Assembly: GCF_921293095.1 (NCBI RefSeq)
Contig: NC_060259.1
Location: 41,831,812-41,895,811, forward strand
Origin: Ischnura elegans
Taxonomy: Eukaryota > Arthropoda > Insecta > Odonata > Coenagrionidae
Reading direction: 5' to 3'
Length of the DNA: 64,000 nucleotides
This document shows, piece after piece, positions 32,311 to 44,239 of this stretch. Position 1 is the stretch's first letter, and the number at the start of each line of letters is the position of its first letter. A program made the position numbers and the translations under genes. The notes below the pieces were generated by a model. The model was not told the origin of the DNA and did no database searches. It saw only the letters and a program-made list of their open reading frames with translations.

Positions 32311-34296
32311 TTGTGGCTAATGTGTTTGCTCGAGGCGGGGAAAGGGAGCGCGCCTCGCCATTCATTCGTTCCGGGTCGTTATTGCCTCGCGCTCTGTGTA
32401 CACACGCACCGCATCCCTTCCCCCATCCCACTGGTTCCCAGTGATTTCCTCGCTGGGAAAAGCATGCGGGTCCCGGAGGATTCGTCCCAGCCGCTTGCTG
32501 TCTTCGCTTCGGACGGTCGCCGTGAAATACGGCGTCGTGTGCTCATCGCCGCACGTCTCATTTCGAGGAACCGGATTTGTCCGGCTTTCTTCCTCCCTTG
32601 TGGGATAGGTTTTCATGTCGTCCGCGCCGATGGATCGGCTCGAGTGTGGGCAGGTGTGCGGTGTGCCGCAGGCGTAGTCGGGGTGCGGGCGCGGTCGCAG
32701 AAGGGGTGCAGTGCAGCGGAAAGCAGTCGCCGTGCACTTGGTCGATCGACGGCTCGTAGTGGTCTCGTACGGGATCGTCGGTGTACCTCGTTCCAAGACC
32801 ATCGTCATCTTCATTAGTTAATAATCCTAAGATTGGTTTGACGCAGCTCTCCATTCCTCTCCCCTCTCCACTAGCCTTTTCATAGCGACGTATTTCTTCT
32901 CTTTTACATCCTTTATACCTGTCCTATGCTAGTCATGCGGGGCCGTCCCTGGCACTTATTCCCTTTCACTTGTCCTGTGGTAGTTTTCATCGTGCCTCAT
33001 AATGTGGCGAACTAAGTTGTCCCGTCTTCTCCTTAAGGTTTTAGAAGAGTTCTGTTGCCAAGTCCGTAGCCTGAAAAATATTTGGGGGTTCACCTAGGGC
33101 ACGGGGAACATTTCTTGGAGGGTTTAGTTGGAGTGGTTGCTCTCTATGCTGGATCTCCCAAGCACTTTGGTGGGGGAAGGGTGAAGGTTGAATACCTAGA
33201 GCCCTTCGGCCTTGGGTACTGACTGTTCTTCAAGAATCGCTGATGGGAAGGACTGGTACTTTTAATAAAGTCTGAATCAGACCATTAATTTTTACGCCAA
33301 GACCTGGTCAATTATATTTGACTCGCTTGGGATAATTCCGAGCGAGAAAAGGGACTTTTTCTTCGAGGTGTTTCGGCTCCATAAACAATATATTTGAGAC
33401 CTCCTAGATTGATTTCTTCTCGCTCGGAATAATCTCGAGTGGTCCTTTGGCTCATCACAGCTAGAATTTTCAATCCCATGGAATCATTACGCCTTCATCT
33501 GCTATAGCACAACATCGTTTGCGTCGTAATTGGGGTCATAATTTCCATACCAGTGATTTGGAGTGCTTTCTGTTTTTATTATAAGGCGAAACAACACGAA
33601 TTCGTCGCCGTGCACTGATTGGCAGCAATGATTTCACGTGGGTTGTTGGAGTGGCTTATGATCTCACTTGGAGCAAACGTATCAGTTATTGGGTCAAGAT
33701 AGTCGCAAATTAAGGTTTGTGAACAGGATTCTCGGGGAGTGCGATAGGAAAGGCAGAGAAACAGGCTGTTTTTACTCTCGTGGGAGCTCGTTCGGGGCAC
33801 GCTCCCAGTATATCTTGGGATGCTCGTTAAATAGCCTCAATCAATGAGATGGAGCGCGAGAAGCGAAAATAAGCAAATGATGATTAATTACCTTTACGAA
33901 TGTAATAATTAAGGTTCGCACCGTTGTCTTAAAGTCGTTAAAATCTTAGAAATAATCCGTCTACTTTCACGAATCAGCCACCATGCTCAGATTGGCCGCA
34001 GACGTAGGAAGGGACGGAAAACCAGACGGTCACAACTAGTGGGTAAATGCCTATTTATCCCTATAATTGTTGCTACCACTGAAAATGGTGGCGTCTGCAA
34101 GCAATCATTACAAATGTCACTTCCGCTATCCCTGAACTTGTACGTGATAAATGGTCGTGTGACTCAGGCTGGAAGGTCGCGAGAAGAGACTCATCTGTCG
34201 GTGTCAGCTTCCCATTAGCGGAGGCAGTGGGATAGCGTCCCATCCTATGAACGGAACATCGCACTTAATTGCTCTTCTCAAACCATCCGACATAGG
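32311..34296. other. CpG-rich patch (32.4-32.8 kb), then featureless DNA with a small hairpin
   Basis: The CpG-rich stretch at about 32,430-32,810 is a possible promoter island; its frames of 150-168 codons on both strands are composition artefacts. At 33,333-33,433 the inverted pair ATAATTCCGAGCGAGAA and TTCTCGCTCGGAATAAT spans about 65 bases and may be a small foldback. Otherwise nothing is recognised. Confidence 0.35.
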
Positions 34297-34304
34297 AGCG
34301 GCAT

Positions 34305-34545
34305 CAGTGGCGTAACTAAGACTATACTTTGGGGGGGGATGGGGTGGCGATCCTCAACCACCGTGGGGGAAAAAAACATGCCTGGAAATACATTTCACGT
34401 CATTTTCGCAGTAAAAAATTAACTTAAGCAGACGCAGTTATTAAACGTCAAAACTAGACAATAGTTTTAAATATTTTTTTTATTTCTCTGACACTTTGGG
34501 GGGGATCTATCCCCCTCATCCCCACCCCCCATAGTTACGCCACTG
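34305..34545. mobile_element. hAT MITE, family B copy 2, perfect 8-bp duplication
   Basis: Ends are CAGTGGCGTAACTAAGACTA and CATAGTTACGCCACTG. AGCGGCAT is duplicated exactly at 34297-34304 and 34546-34553. The interior is the reverse complement of 25328-25560, including CATGCCTGGAAATACATTT. Long G-runs lie near the left end and C-runs near the right. Confidence 0.95.
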
Positions 34546-34553
34546 AGCGGCAT

Positions 34554-36477
34554 AATCCCGCAAAATATCTCCACCCTCCGGGATTTGAAGCCAGCTCTCT
34601 TCTAAGTAGTTGAGTATCATTTTTTAGCCTTCAATTCGCAATTTCATCTCAGAATTTCAGAGATCCGCGACTGCACGGGAATAGAAATACTTTGGAATGT
34701 ATTCGTTGTCATTTTTCTGAAATTTAGGTATCTGACAATCAGTACAAAATTTTGGAGCCGGCAGGTGCGTGAACAACTAAGTCCTCGATCGCATCTGCGG
34801 TATGTAACGTAATGACAAGACCATTGGACGGGGAAATAAATCGTTCGCATAATGTTTAAGTTAAGAATGGTAACCAGTTAACTTACACAGGCCTGAATAC
34901 GAGTCCTGGATCCTTTTAAGGAGTTAGAAATTGATTACGTGTTCTTTCACAATCCTTGTTCTTTTATTTTCCGGAATTGTAGGTATCCGATGGAACAACA
35001 ATAGCTCTGGCGGGTGCAATAAAAGTTCTATTATCATTTTTATCTCCGAATTTTGTATTATAGACGGTAATATATAACCTTAAGGTAAATTTAAGAAGGG
35101 TATATTAGCAGTGTGGTGTCCAATAGTGTGTAATTAACGCAAGTTTAATGAGGAATATGGATCACTAATCCATTCCTGGGAATTGTGAATTGATTGGCTG
35201 ACAATCCTTTCTTGGGAATTGGGAATTGTTTGGGTGAGCACCCGTCATTTTCCTCCACGAGGACTCGTTTGTTCCACTCGAGCGAAGATCTTGCTCCTCC
35301 GTCGATGAATGCAATGTATACTCTCACATCATTATCTCACCATCTGTGCATACTAGGAATTGTTTTTCTTGAGTTAGTAAACGTCGTCCTGTAGGTCTGA
35401 ATGAGCATAGAGCTGAATAATCTAGTGGAAATGCTTATCAGATTTACTTATTCATATATATATTATTTCCTTTCCTGAATTTAGGTGGAAGTTTCACTAT
35501 TTTTCATTAATTGTTTGTATTTATCCGTAAAAATTGATTATTGCCTTTAAAATGTGAATTTGTATAATGAAATTTCAGTATCTAATCCATAAATGTACTC
35601 GAAATCATTTTTCTAGTAAGTGACTGCGCGTCACATGTTTACTGTTTGGAATTGGCTTGCATTCTTCGAGGATATTGCTCTGTCACTCTCATAAGGAAGG
35701 CGGAGAACTCAATCGTTGCAGACGCTTCTTTATTTCCCATTTTATATTACTTTCACGTAAGACGACTGATTGCTTTTTCCTCACTTTAACGGATCAAGGA
35801 ACGAAGACTTTTGTTACATCATTCGATTTCCATCATTGATTACTTGTTTTTCATTATCTTTGAGATTGTAGTCAAAATCAATCATTGTCTCAGTGGTGGA
35901 ATCAATGCCGGCCATCTGACCTCACTGTAAATATAAACGAGGGCGCTCGGTAATCGGAAGCTCTGGCAGATGTTGTAAAACCTATCTCAGTATTATTATG
36001 AGGAATAATAAAAGTTAGAAAATGCAATACTTGTAAATAAGTGTAATAATAGTTTGTTGGAAATAAAATTCCCAATCGAAATTTACTCATTGATAAAACA
36101 GGGTGACAAATGTCACTAAAAAGATTTTTGTACTACCAATTAATTTCGAGTCTGTTCCAATAACATGTTGTTAGACGCCGTCCATTGTAAGCCTGGAAAC
36201 ACACTTTATATAGGAAATTAACAAAATGAAACCAAACGCTAGGAGATAATCAGACCCGAACCCTTATCAACTTAATGGTGATATTTGGTGAAACTCTGTA
36301 ACAAGACGCTTAATCTCAGATACACTGATATTGTGTGTTCCACGAATGTGTGGAAATTTGTTGAACATACAATATTTTTGTATCAGTGATGATGTTTTCA
36401 TTACGTTATCGCCGATTTTGACGTTTCGATCCTGGTCCCAAGCAAGAAACCGAAAATTGCTTTCCTATATGTTTACT
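34554..36477. other. No recognisable feature
   Basis: AT-rich DNA. A short imperfect duplication around TTCTTGGGAATTGGGAATTG (about 35,208-35,230, with a related piece at 35,170) is the only local structure. Confidence 0.4.
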
Positions 36478-36660
36478 TGATGGCCTAATGAAGACAATCG
36501 TCGAGGGACAGGTAGATGGCAATAATAGAAAAGGAAGACCTCTAATGAAATATATGTGGCAGGTAAAGAAGGACGTGAAAGAGAAGAAATACGTAGGTGT
36601 GAAAAGATTAGCTAATAGGAAAATTGATTGAAGAGCTGCGTTAAACTAATCTTAGGATTG
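36478..36660 (+). pseudogene. LINE ORF2 C-terminal end
   Basis: One frame reads MKTIVEGQVDGNNRKGRPLM, KYMWQVKKDVKEKK and GVKRLANRKID, then a stop where tryptophan normally stands, then RAALN. This is the extreme C-terminus of a LINE ORF2 protein (EGxxxGKRxRGRPRxxY, QxKxDV, GxKRLAxDRxxWRxALNQS). A foldback repeat begins at its 3' edge. Confidence 0.85.
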
Positions 36661-36865
36661 ATAATTGCTTTTCGGGCTAATGCCGCGTCGACTTAATTTT
36701 GTTGGAGGAGAGTTTCGGGCGCATTCCAGCTCCTTTCTTCGGGTCCAAAAGAAGAATCAAAAGGGAAAAAGAAAAGAAGAAGTCGGGAGCTGGAATGCGC
36801 CCGAAACTGTCCTCCACCAAAATTGAGTCGACGCGGCACCAACCCGAAGAGCAGATATCAATTTA
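36655..36865. mobile_element. Foldback element with ~85-bp arms
   Basis: The left arm (about 36,655-36,743) and right arm (about 36,782-36,865) are inverted copies. Key blocks are TGCCGCGTCGACTTAATTTT, AGTTTCGGGCGCATTCCAGC and an outer CTTTTCGGG, each matched in reverse. A purine-rich loop of about 38 bases separates them. No target duplication is visible. Its left edge touches the LINE end at 36,660. Confidence 0.75.
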
Positions 36866-37027
36866 ATCACCGTGGAAGCCTCCGTAACAATCTAAGGATT
36901 GTTGACCAATGAATGTTTACTACGTAAGACTAATCAATTGACCCGGCGGATGACTCGCGAAGACCTCGCTTAAATCGTTCGCCAGGACAGCGCCTAGTTC
37001 TGCATTGCCGTGAGACTCCCGTCACGG

Positions 37028-37105
37028 TGGCGCCCATTGTTGGGCTCGAAGCCACGATCCTCAGCGGCGTGGGATAGAGTCGGCCCTGCACGAGCTTTCT
37101 CTCCG
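37028..37105 (-). pseudogene. tRNA-Lys-like relic or tRNA-derived element head
   Basis: On the minus strand, CTGAGGATCGTGGCTTCGAG followed by CCCAACAATGGGCGCCA matches the 3' half of arthropod tRNA-Lys (anticodon-arm edge, T arm, acceptor end). An AGCTC sits at about the spacing expected for the A box, but the 5' half no longer pairs with the acceptor. The opposite-strand reading TGGCGCCCA also resembles a retroviral or Gypsy tRNA-Lys primer site, yet the match continues well past the usual 18 bases, which favours a tRNA relic. It lies in a CpG-rich patch (37,000-37,330). Confidence 0.5.
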
Positions 37106-38064
37106 CGTGAATGAGTGTGGGCATCCGAACGCGAAAGTGCAGTGTGTGGGCGGTTGGGACGTCGGTCGGAGGCGGGCAATCTCGACGGATTCCATCCAAG
37201 TGAGTGCTGAGTGGGTCAACTCTCTCGCCTTTCGCAGGATTGTCCCAACCCGATGCGATTGTGGTGCTTGGGAACTTTCGGACGCGTCCTTTGATCGCTT
37301 CCGGCGCACGATACATCGCTAAGCGATAAAATTTGATGACGCATCGTGTGTAAGCGATGCTATTTGATGTTGTCACGTAACCCGATGCTCTTGCGATGGA
37401 AGTAAGCGCGACGGAATCGAGATGTAAGCGTTGTAGTGATCTACAATGGACGTCTCTCGGCGGTCGCGATTGTCAGCAGCAAGAGCATGTCCTGCCGTTG
37501 TGGCAAATATTTTGGAGAAGGCGAACGACAGTCTAGGTCATGGGGATGAGTAGGGAAGAAGGGTGGAGAGAAACCCGGTGTCGGCATCAGCCTACTCTTT
37601 ATAGTATGCTTCGCATCCGCTCAAACGGTCGTATTTTGTTTTTTTCGCTATTTTTTATTCGTTTAAAAATTGTACTATTAAATTGAAATTTTCATGGCAT
37701 ATATAATGTGTTTTTCTCTGCATGATTTGGAAATTTCAAGATGGTAGCATAAGTATTATGTTTCGTCACGGAAAGGGCCGATTGCGCGGGAATGTTGAGT
37801 CGCCTTAATTAAAGACGTCCAGAGGACCACTACTTAACGGCCGATCCTACAGACGGTCATTGCCGAGACGAAACTTAATGCGTATGCTACAATCTTAAAA
37901 TTTCCCAAGTATGCAGGGAAAAATAAATTCAACACTCCCTGGAAATTTCAATAGAAAGGCGCAGTCGGAGTGTTGTTCCTGAAATTCTCTCCAGTAAGAA
38001 CTCAAGCATGAGTCGGGCAATCGAATGTCTCCGCCATCGCTGGGAAATGAACCCAAGACTACGG
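37106..38064. other. CpG-rich edge, then no recognisable feature
   Basis: Up to about 37,330 the sequence is CpG-rich and yields overlapping frames on both strands without motif support. The rest is AT-rich with nothing assignable. Confidence 0.35.
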
Positions 38065-38072
38065 GATGGAAG

Positions 38073-38352
38073 CAGTGGCGTAACCAGGAATTTCGTTCGG
38101 GGGGGGGGGGGGGGGCAAAACCAGGGGGGTACATTTTTTTAAAACAGGGTACTAAGTAATGGGTTTTAAAATAATTTTAACACTTTTCATAATCGAAAAA
38201 ACTTCATTTGTTAAAGAAATATTTTTTAATTCATGATTTTTCAATCTTTTGTTTTCTTTTATGAAGGAAAATGATTGTGTTTTTATATTTCGGGGGGGGG
38301 TCCGGAGTTACGTATCCAGGGGGGCCGGACCCCCCCCATGGCTACCTCACTG
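38073..38352. mobile_element. hAT MITE, family A copy 2, perfect 8-bp duplication
   Basis: Ends CAGTGGCGTAACCAGGAATT and CCATGGCTACCTCACTG. GATGGAAG is duplicated exactly at 38065-38072 and 38353-38360. The interior parallels 9891-10143 (AAAACAGGGTACTAAGTAAT, CATAATCGAAAAAACTTCAT). A 17-base G-run follows the left end and a nested CGTATCCAGGGGGGCC block occurs near the right end. Confidence 0.95.
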
Positions 38353-38360
38353 GATGGAAG

Positions 38361-41300
38361 GCCCTCCCTTAGGCTGCTAGACGACCGCGAACGCCCCTGA
38401 CAATGGCCCCTCCCACCCACTTCATCCGTATACGACATAATTTGCCGTACATTATTTCCAGAATGGTCGTGGCCAGGGAGTTTTCGATTCGTTCCGTATT
38501 TATTATTTCCAAACTTAGTTTTGTTCCTCATCGTATCAAATCAATTTCATAAAATCCAAATTATAATTTCCTTTGCGCCCTTCTGATTTTCTCATGACCG
38601 GAAAAACTCTTCGCCCGTTATGACCTTTTATATGGAAGATTGCTTGTATTATCATTTGCCTGAGAATTTGTCCTGTGTATCAAGTACTCATAAGGTTTAG
38701 GAGATTGTTTTTCCTACTTCCGTGGAAGATGGTGGAGCCACCAAAAGTTCAACTACTAGTAAGAAGGGTTTTCCAATTCATGTTTCCGTTTGCTGTGCTT
38801 TACCCAAACTGGGTCCTGATTATATTTGAATTCTTGCTTCTCTGGGTGTGTGTATTCTTCCTTAATATTACTGCCTCAGTTTCGAAACGATTGAACTCAA
38901 CTTTGGTGGACTAAATTTTTGTTACAAAAAATCATTTTCATCGTCATTTTGTCACCGCGGAGCCCTAAAAGGAACCAAACTGTTGTACTACTGATGAAAT
39001 CATGGGAACCTGTCAACGTAGAGGTTTATTTACTTGCTGTCTTTAAGTACTTAGAATGATAAATATAGTTCTTTTTCTAGATGCAATATCCGCAAAATAT
39101 TTTGGTTGCTGCATCGCATATCATTTTTTTAAATTAAATTGGTCGTAATAACGCAAATCGATTGATTAATATGCTTGCGTCACGCATGGTATTCACAAGC
39201 GCAAGTTTTCGTCCATGGAAATAAATGTATACCTACCTTCCCGGGCATCACCATCTTTACGTGGCAGTCGTGCTCAAGGGTCCCTCTGACCCCTGAGGCT
39301 CACCTGACGCTAGAAATAGTAATTTTTTCGTGGGAAGGCCACCCAAGGTGGATTGGGCGTGGAGGAGAGGTTAGGTCGAAGGGAGTCCTCGGCATAGTGT
39401 CAAGTCAAGTACAATGGGAATGGATGAGGGAGATCCATTCATTTATCAGTTTCTCTGAAAATACGGGAGTCACAGAGTTGAGTCCCTTGGGCATGTGGCG
39501 CAGCTGGATGGCTTCGTCTTTTAAATTCCATCAGGTATGGAAACAAAATGTACTTGGCATAATAGTAGAAAAATATTCTTTTAAAAACGTAGAAAATGAC
39601 TCGGGGGATTTGAAACTTTTCTATTATCTTGACTGCTTCCCTAAGGAATCCCCTCCATAAAAAACTATAATAATACATGATAAAAATAGATCTCATTATT
39701 AAACTATTACCCTAAGATAGTAATTATATCATTATTTATGTAATTTATTTCTAGTTAAACGTAATTATTTTCGATATTATATATCGATTGTTCATATTAT
39801 AATCGATGATGCCACAGTTCAATACGAACTCGATCGCAAGCCCATTGTGGCTTTGGGCTGGGCTATATCCTCCGTAACCACCTACGCTACGCCGCCACAT
39901 ACCGACAAGAGTGAACTCAGGAAAAACACTTTTCATATTTCTGGGCCTTATATTTATATTTAATGGGTTGACATGCCTTAAATGCAGAATTTTAATCTCA
40001 ATTAAATCATTTTAGGCAAAAATGCGATATATTTCACCATTTCTGTTTGAAGTCATTTTGGGTAAAAATTAAAAATCCCCTCTTAGTTTTATCAAAAGCT
40101 CTTGATTGTATTCTATTCAGAGAAAGAAAATGTTGCTTTCCAGTTTTTTGTCGGATATGCAAAAATGTCACAGCCTTCAAAGTGAGGGTACCAGTTTTCA
40201 TGGAAATTGTCGCGGGAAGATAAAGGTACAATATCTTATCCGCTTATATCTTATTTAGTAATGGCAATACTAATGATTGTAGTGCTACAAGCATCCTAGA
40301 ACTTTTTAATGTGGATTTCAGCTACGGCGCTTTAGCTTTGTCTCATTATGGAGTGAAATATTTGGCTAGAGGAAAGATAGCGAAATTGTTTTTTTGTGCT
40401 TCCTTTACTTTTGAGTTTGATTTGTAGCGAGAAAGAAGTTCATCTGAACCTGGGAAAGGGATTGGATTAATGTGACGACTTCAGTGTTAGCTTTTTAACC
40501 TGTGGAACCGGATTCAAACCCCGGCGATCCCAGAGATTTTTCAAACTTCCCGATACTTGCACCAGTCTTTTTGGAGGGCACTTCAAGGACAATACGTCGG
40601 ATGGTACGTTCATCCCCGGTCTCCTTGACGACTTTCGTTAAGAGCAGGCTTACGTCTGCGCCGAGTTTTTCTGTACTCCTCCTTACCCACCCTTCCCTCA
40701 TGGCGCAGCCTGAGCTTTTAGCCGCCCTCTTTAAACACCTACCTGAACGAGGAAATTAACTACAGGCCTCAACTCGTCCATGATGTGCTCCCTAGGTTTA
40801 AATAATTTTCTGCTCCATATTTTTATCATCACCTGACTCTGCAAATCACGTCTAGTTTTCCAAGTAGCCTCGTATTGAGTGTGCTAAGAATCCCCTTTTA
40901 AACGTGTATGTCAATTCGCGATTTCGTTCTTGAAAACTCTATTTGAGACATGAATACTATAGAGTCTCGTTCTAGGAAATACGCTGAACTTTGTGTAAAA
41001 TATCTGTATGAAAAGCGTGTGTTGGAATTGAAGCAGTGTCATCGATCACATTTTCCACTATACCTGCCTTTGCTGCGTCCTATCGCGAATCATTGTTGGA
41101 AGTTCAGTTTTTCTCTTCCAGGGTACCCCATTCTTAGTTCTGCCTACAAGAATATGACGCTCTCAGTCTCAAAGATATGCGCTATAATTAGTTTTTCAAA
41201 TGAAAAATAATAAATGAGATGAGTTTATGACAGGAAAGGAGTAATAAAATGTCTGTTTGCCATCAAACCCTCGGAAACTGGCTTTTTGGCTTGTGTGCAC

Positions 41301-42060
41301 GCTTGTAACTGAAATTACCCCCAATGCAGAGGTCGTTGTCGTTCCGTGAGTGTGGAGCAAACACTGCGGAATGACAGTGACTCCCAGCGATTCCAAAGGA
41401 GCGCATGAACTTGCACACGCTGATATGATGAACGAGATACACGCAAAGTAATGCGGAAAAACCTAAGTTGTTTCTCAACAACGTCGTAAATGGCTTTTTT
41501 TTTAAACAGTTACGATGACGTGCGTGGTATTTTACATCTGGGGGATCTCGAAAATTCATTATTATGGCAAAATGGATCAAACTCACTAAAAATTTCCGGC
41601 AACAACGTCGATGTACCAAATATTCATCGCATATGTCCAGTTTTCCTTAGCGCCTGGAAATATTCTTTGTATTCTGTTGTCTACCATTGTACAGGATGCA
41701 TTGAGTCATTGTATACCGTTTTAAAGGGAAGATTAGAGAGATGGCTTTGTAATCCAAAATCTCTCAGTGTACGTGCGTTTTTTTCATATTATTTAGCACT
41801 GCCCTTTTAACATTCAATGACGTCGGAAATTAATGCAACCCTAGTCGTGTAGAGTCGTTGACCTGATAAGCGGTCAGCTATATCGCTGAAATTTGCATAA
41901 AATGCTATCATGTTTTTTACGGTGGCCGTTGGTGAGATAAAAGTCCTTCTTCTCTTTTCCACTTTGTCGTCAAATTAAATTTATTGAAGCAAGTACCACT
42001 CTATTCACCATGTACCACTCTACTCATGTACCACTCTATTGATTTATTGGTCACTAATCC
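38361..42060. other. No assignable gene or element
   Basis: The longest frame (39,175-39,660, 161 codons) has no recognisable motif, and nothing supports it on composition. A frame at 40,502-40,759 starts beside a B-box-like GGATTCAAACCCC but lacks an A box. The rest is AT-rich unique-looking DNA. Confidence 0.35.
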
Positions 42061-42372
42061 CATGGGCGTACCCAGCGGAGGGTAGGAGAGGCCAGCCACC
42101 CCCTAATATAGAAGCAAAAATCACAGAAGTCTTTAAGGTAATTCAGGTGAATGGAAACTAAAGTTTTCAACATATCTTCTTTAAAATCACGAAAAATTAT
42201 ATAATTATAACTAAATAAAACTATTTTTATTTCAAGCTAATAATTTTAAAAACGCTGTTATAATTTCTTTGAAGTCTTGGTTCCATCCACCTTTTCCTTG
42301 CTATTATGTTACAACTTTAACGACCATGGTTTGCCACCCCCGCCCCTAGTTTTGATCTTGGATGCGCCCTTG
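42061..42372. mobile_element. hAT-like MITE, family D copy 1
   Basis: It begins CATGGGCGTACCCAGCGG and ends CTTGGATGCGCCCTTG, an imperfect inverted pair. The flanking 8-mers ACTAATCC (42053-42060) and ACCGATCC (42373-42380) match at 6 of 8. Its interior pairs with the reverse-oriented copy at 54301-54552 (GAAACTAAAGT, CACGAAAAATTATAT, GACCATGG). Confidence 0.7.
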
Positions 42373-42380
42373 ACCGATCC

Positions 42381-44239
42381 GGTTTTATCTGATGTGGTCA
42401 TCATCAAGTCAACTTCATTCAGTTTCCATGGGCAGCAATGAACGAGTCGATCTACTTTGAAGGTTTTTAATATCCATCATGAATAACTGATTTCCTTTCT
42501 ATCTCTATCTATGTTCATAGAGGATTCACACTAAACGTACGGTATTGAGGGGCGGTTCAAGTTTGTTTTGTTAGGAGGCTCACTACTTATGGCGGTATGC
42601 AAATCTCTCAGCGATAATGTATCTGGTTAGACTTAGCTTTAGATCGCTTAGCTTTATTATTCAATTATCTTTAAGTATTTGTTGTTAAATTAGTGAAATG
42701 AAAAATTATATTGAAGAGCCACCTCAACGATGACCATCTTATCCATTTCTCTGAAATTACGGAGGGGATTTTACCCGCCCCTAATAAAACTTGTCTAATT
42801 CATTTACCAATCGTGCATTATAATCGACGTTAACCTTTTCAGGAAATTTTGAGTAAAAATTAATAAATTGAATGGTTGGAAAATTGATAAAATGAGAGTT
42901 GGAAATTTTTTTTACCATTTATTTCCTCGTTTTGTGCATTAATTAGGGCATCAAATTCTAAACCTGCGGCGTTATCTGCTGGACCATTGTATCTGTGAGA
43001 TGAGAAAAACGTTCAGAAAGAGAAAGCGAAGAAATGAGAAACAAAAAAATGTGCAAAGATGCTGTTCTTTGTGTCTCATTTGCTTTGCTTTCTCTTTGTG
43101 ATTTCATCGGAAACTCTCCCACTCCGAAAGGAACTCATGGTTCGTCCAAATATTCAAATAATCTTGCAAGGCGCTGCTTCGTTGCGGTACAATAATGTCT
43201 CAAGTATTGCAACTCTTGCTCTGGTCTCGTAGACGTGTATATGCACAACCATCAAATACACCAACGGCGATGATGTAAACTCACGGTATAAATGATTAGC
43301 GCATTCGGGAACCAGTGTACTCTCATCCGAGGGAAAAGAGAACTCCGCAGACTGCGAGACCGTGTATAAGGTTGTGGTGAGGAGTTAATAATGACTAAAT
43401 GTAATTGTATGACTAATCATTCCTCATGACTCATATTAATCTTCTTGGATGAGAGAACACTGAGCGAAATGTACGATTTTAGTCACGCGAGCAAGAACAG
43501 TACTTTTCATGTTCACTGCAGCCCGAGAAAAAAGTGTCCAATGTAATGGAAGAGGATCTCCTTCACGAATCACAGAGTGCCTCTAATATTCATTAGCTCT
43601 TTCTTTATTTATGTAATACTCGTAGTACACTTAGGGTGCTTAGGTTTGAATTTAGGTCGATGTTTTGGATGGGGAGGGTGGTTCACTATTATCCAGTGTA
43701 TTTACTTTATTTTACTCCCTGGATGCTTTCTGCTTCCGAACCCTCAAGCACTTTTATAACATATCAAACGCCGTCCGTAAGTATCTTTTTCACTCTTAAT
43801 TCTGCTTCTAACTTCGACCGGGATGATAATCTCCATGTGACTCATCTGGCGAAGTAAAAACCCTACCCTGTTTACCATAACGACTATTTGTAAATTCAAA
43901 TGCTCTTTGGTGCGCTCTGTTCGTTTCAGATATCGCCCAACTGCCGGTAACGTATGGGGGGTCCCCCACGCCTCCGTCGTATTCCAAGTGAAAAGGCCCT
44001 AGGGGAAAGAGTTAACTGCTGCCTTTATCTCATTCTCGGATTTTTCGAGATCCCTGTCTGTGATAGGTATCCATATTTCTGCATTGCACGCTCACATGTT
44101 TCTCGTTTACCACTAATATTAAGGGACATAAGGATAGTGAGAGTAATAATTATTAGCATTAATGACAGAATTAAAAATATCATAAAAAGAAATAAAAAGG
44201 CCAAAGATTAATCGAAAAAAACTGCTGTCACTATGCCCT
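42381..44239. other. No assignable gene or element
   Basis: AT-rich sequence. Frames at 43,577-44,211 are short and lack motifs. Some minus-strand segments just left of 44,240 might belong to the LTR-retrotransposon remnant that follows, but I cannot show it. Confidence 0.35.

Noticed and set aside
32311..32854. 168-, 150- and 98-codon overlapping frames
   Set aside because: Same artefact of CpG-rich sequence; no domain, no splice context, mutually incompatible frames.
37028..37050. Gypsy-type primer-binding site marking a 5' LTR end
   Set aside because: The tRNA match extends far beyond a usual primer site and no LTR pair was seen; kept as a tRNA-like relic with this as an alternative.
39175..39660. 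161-codon plus-strand frame
   Set aside because: Longest frame outside GC-rich DNA, but no family resemblance, no repeat relation and no supporting signals. Left as unexplained.
40500..40535. B-box-like GGATTCAAACCCC suggesting a tRNA or SINE
   Set aside because: No A box at the right distance and no cloverleaf.
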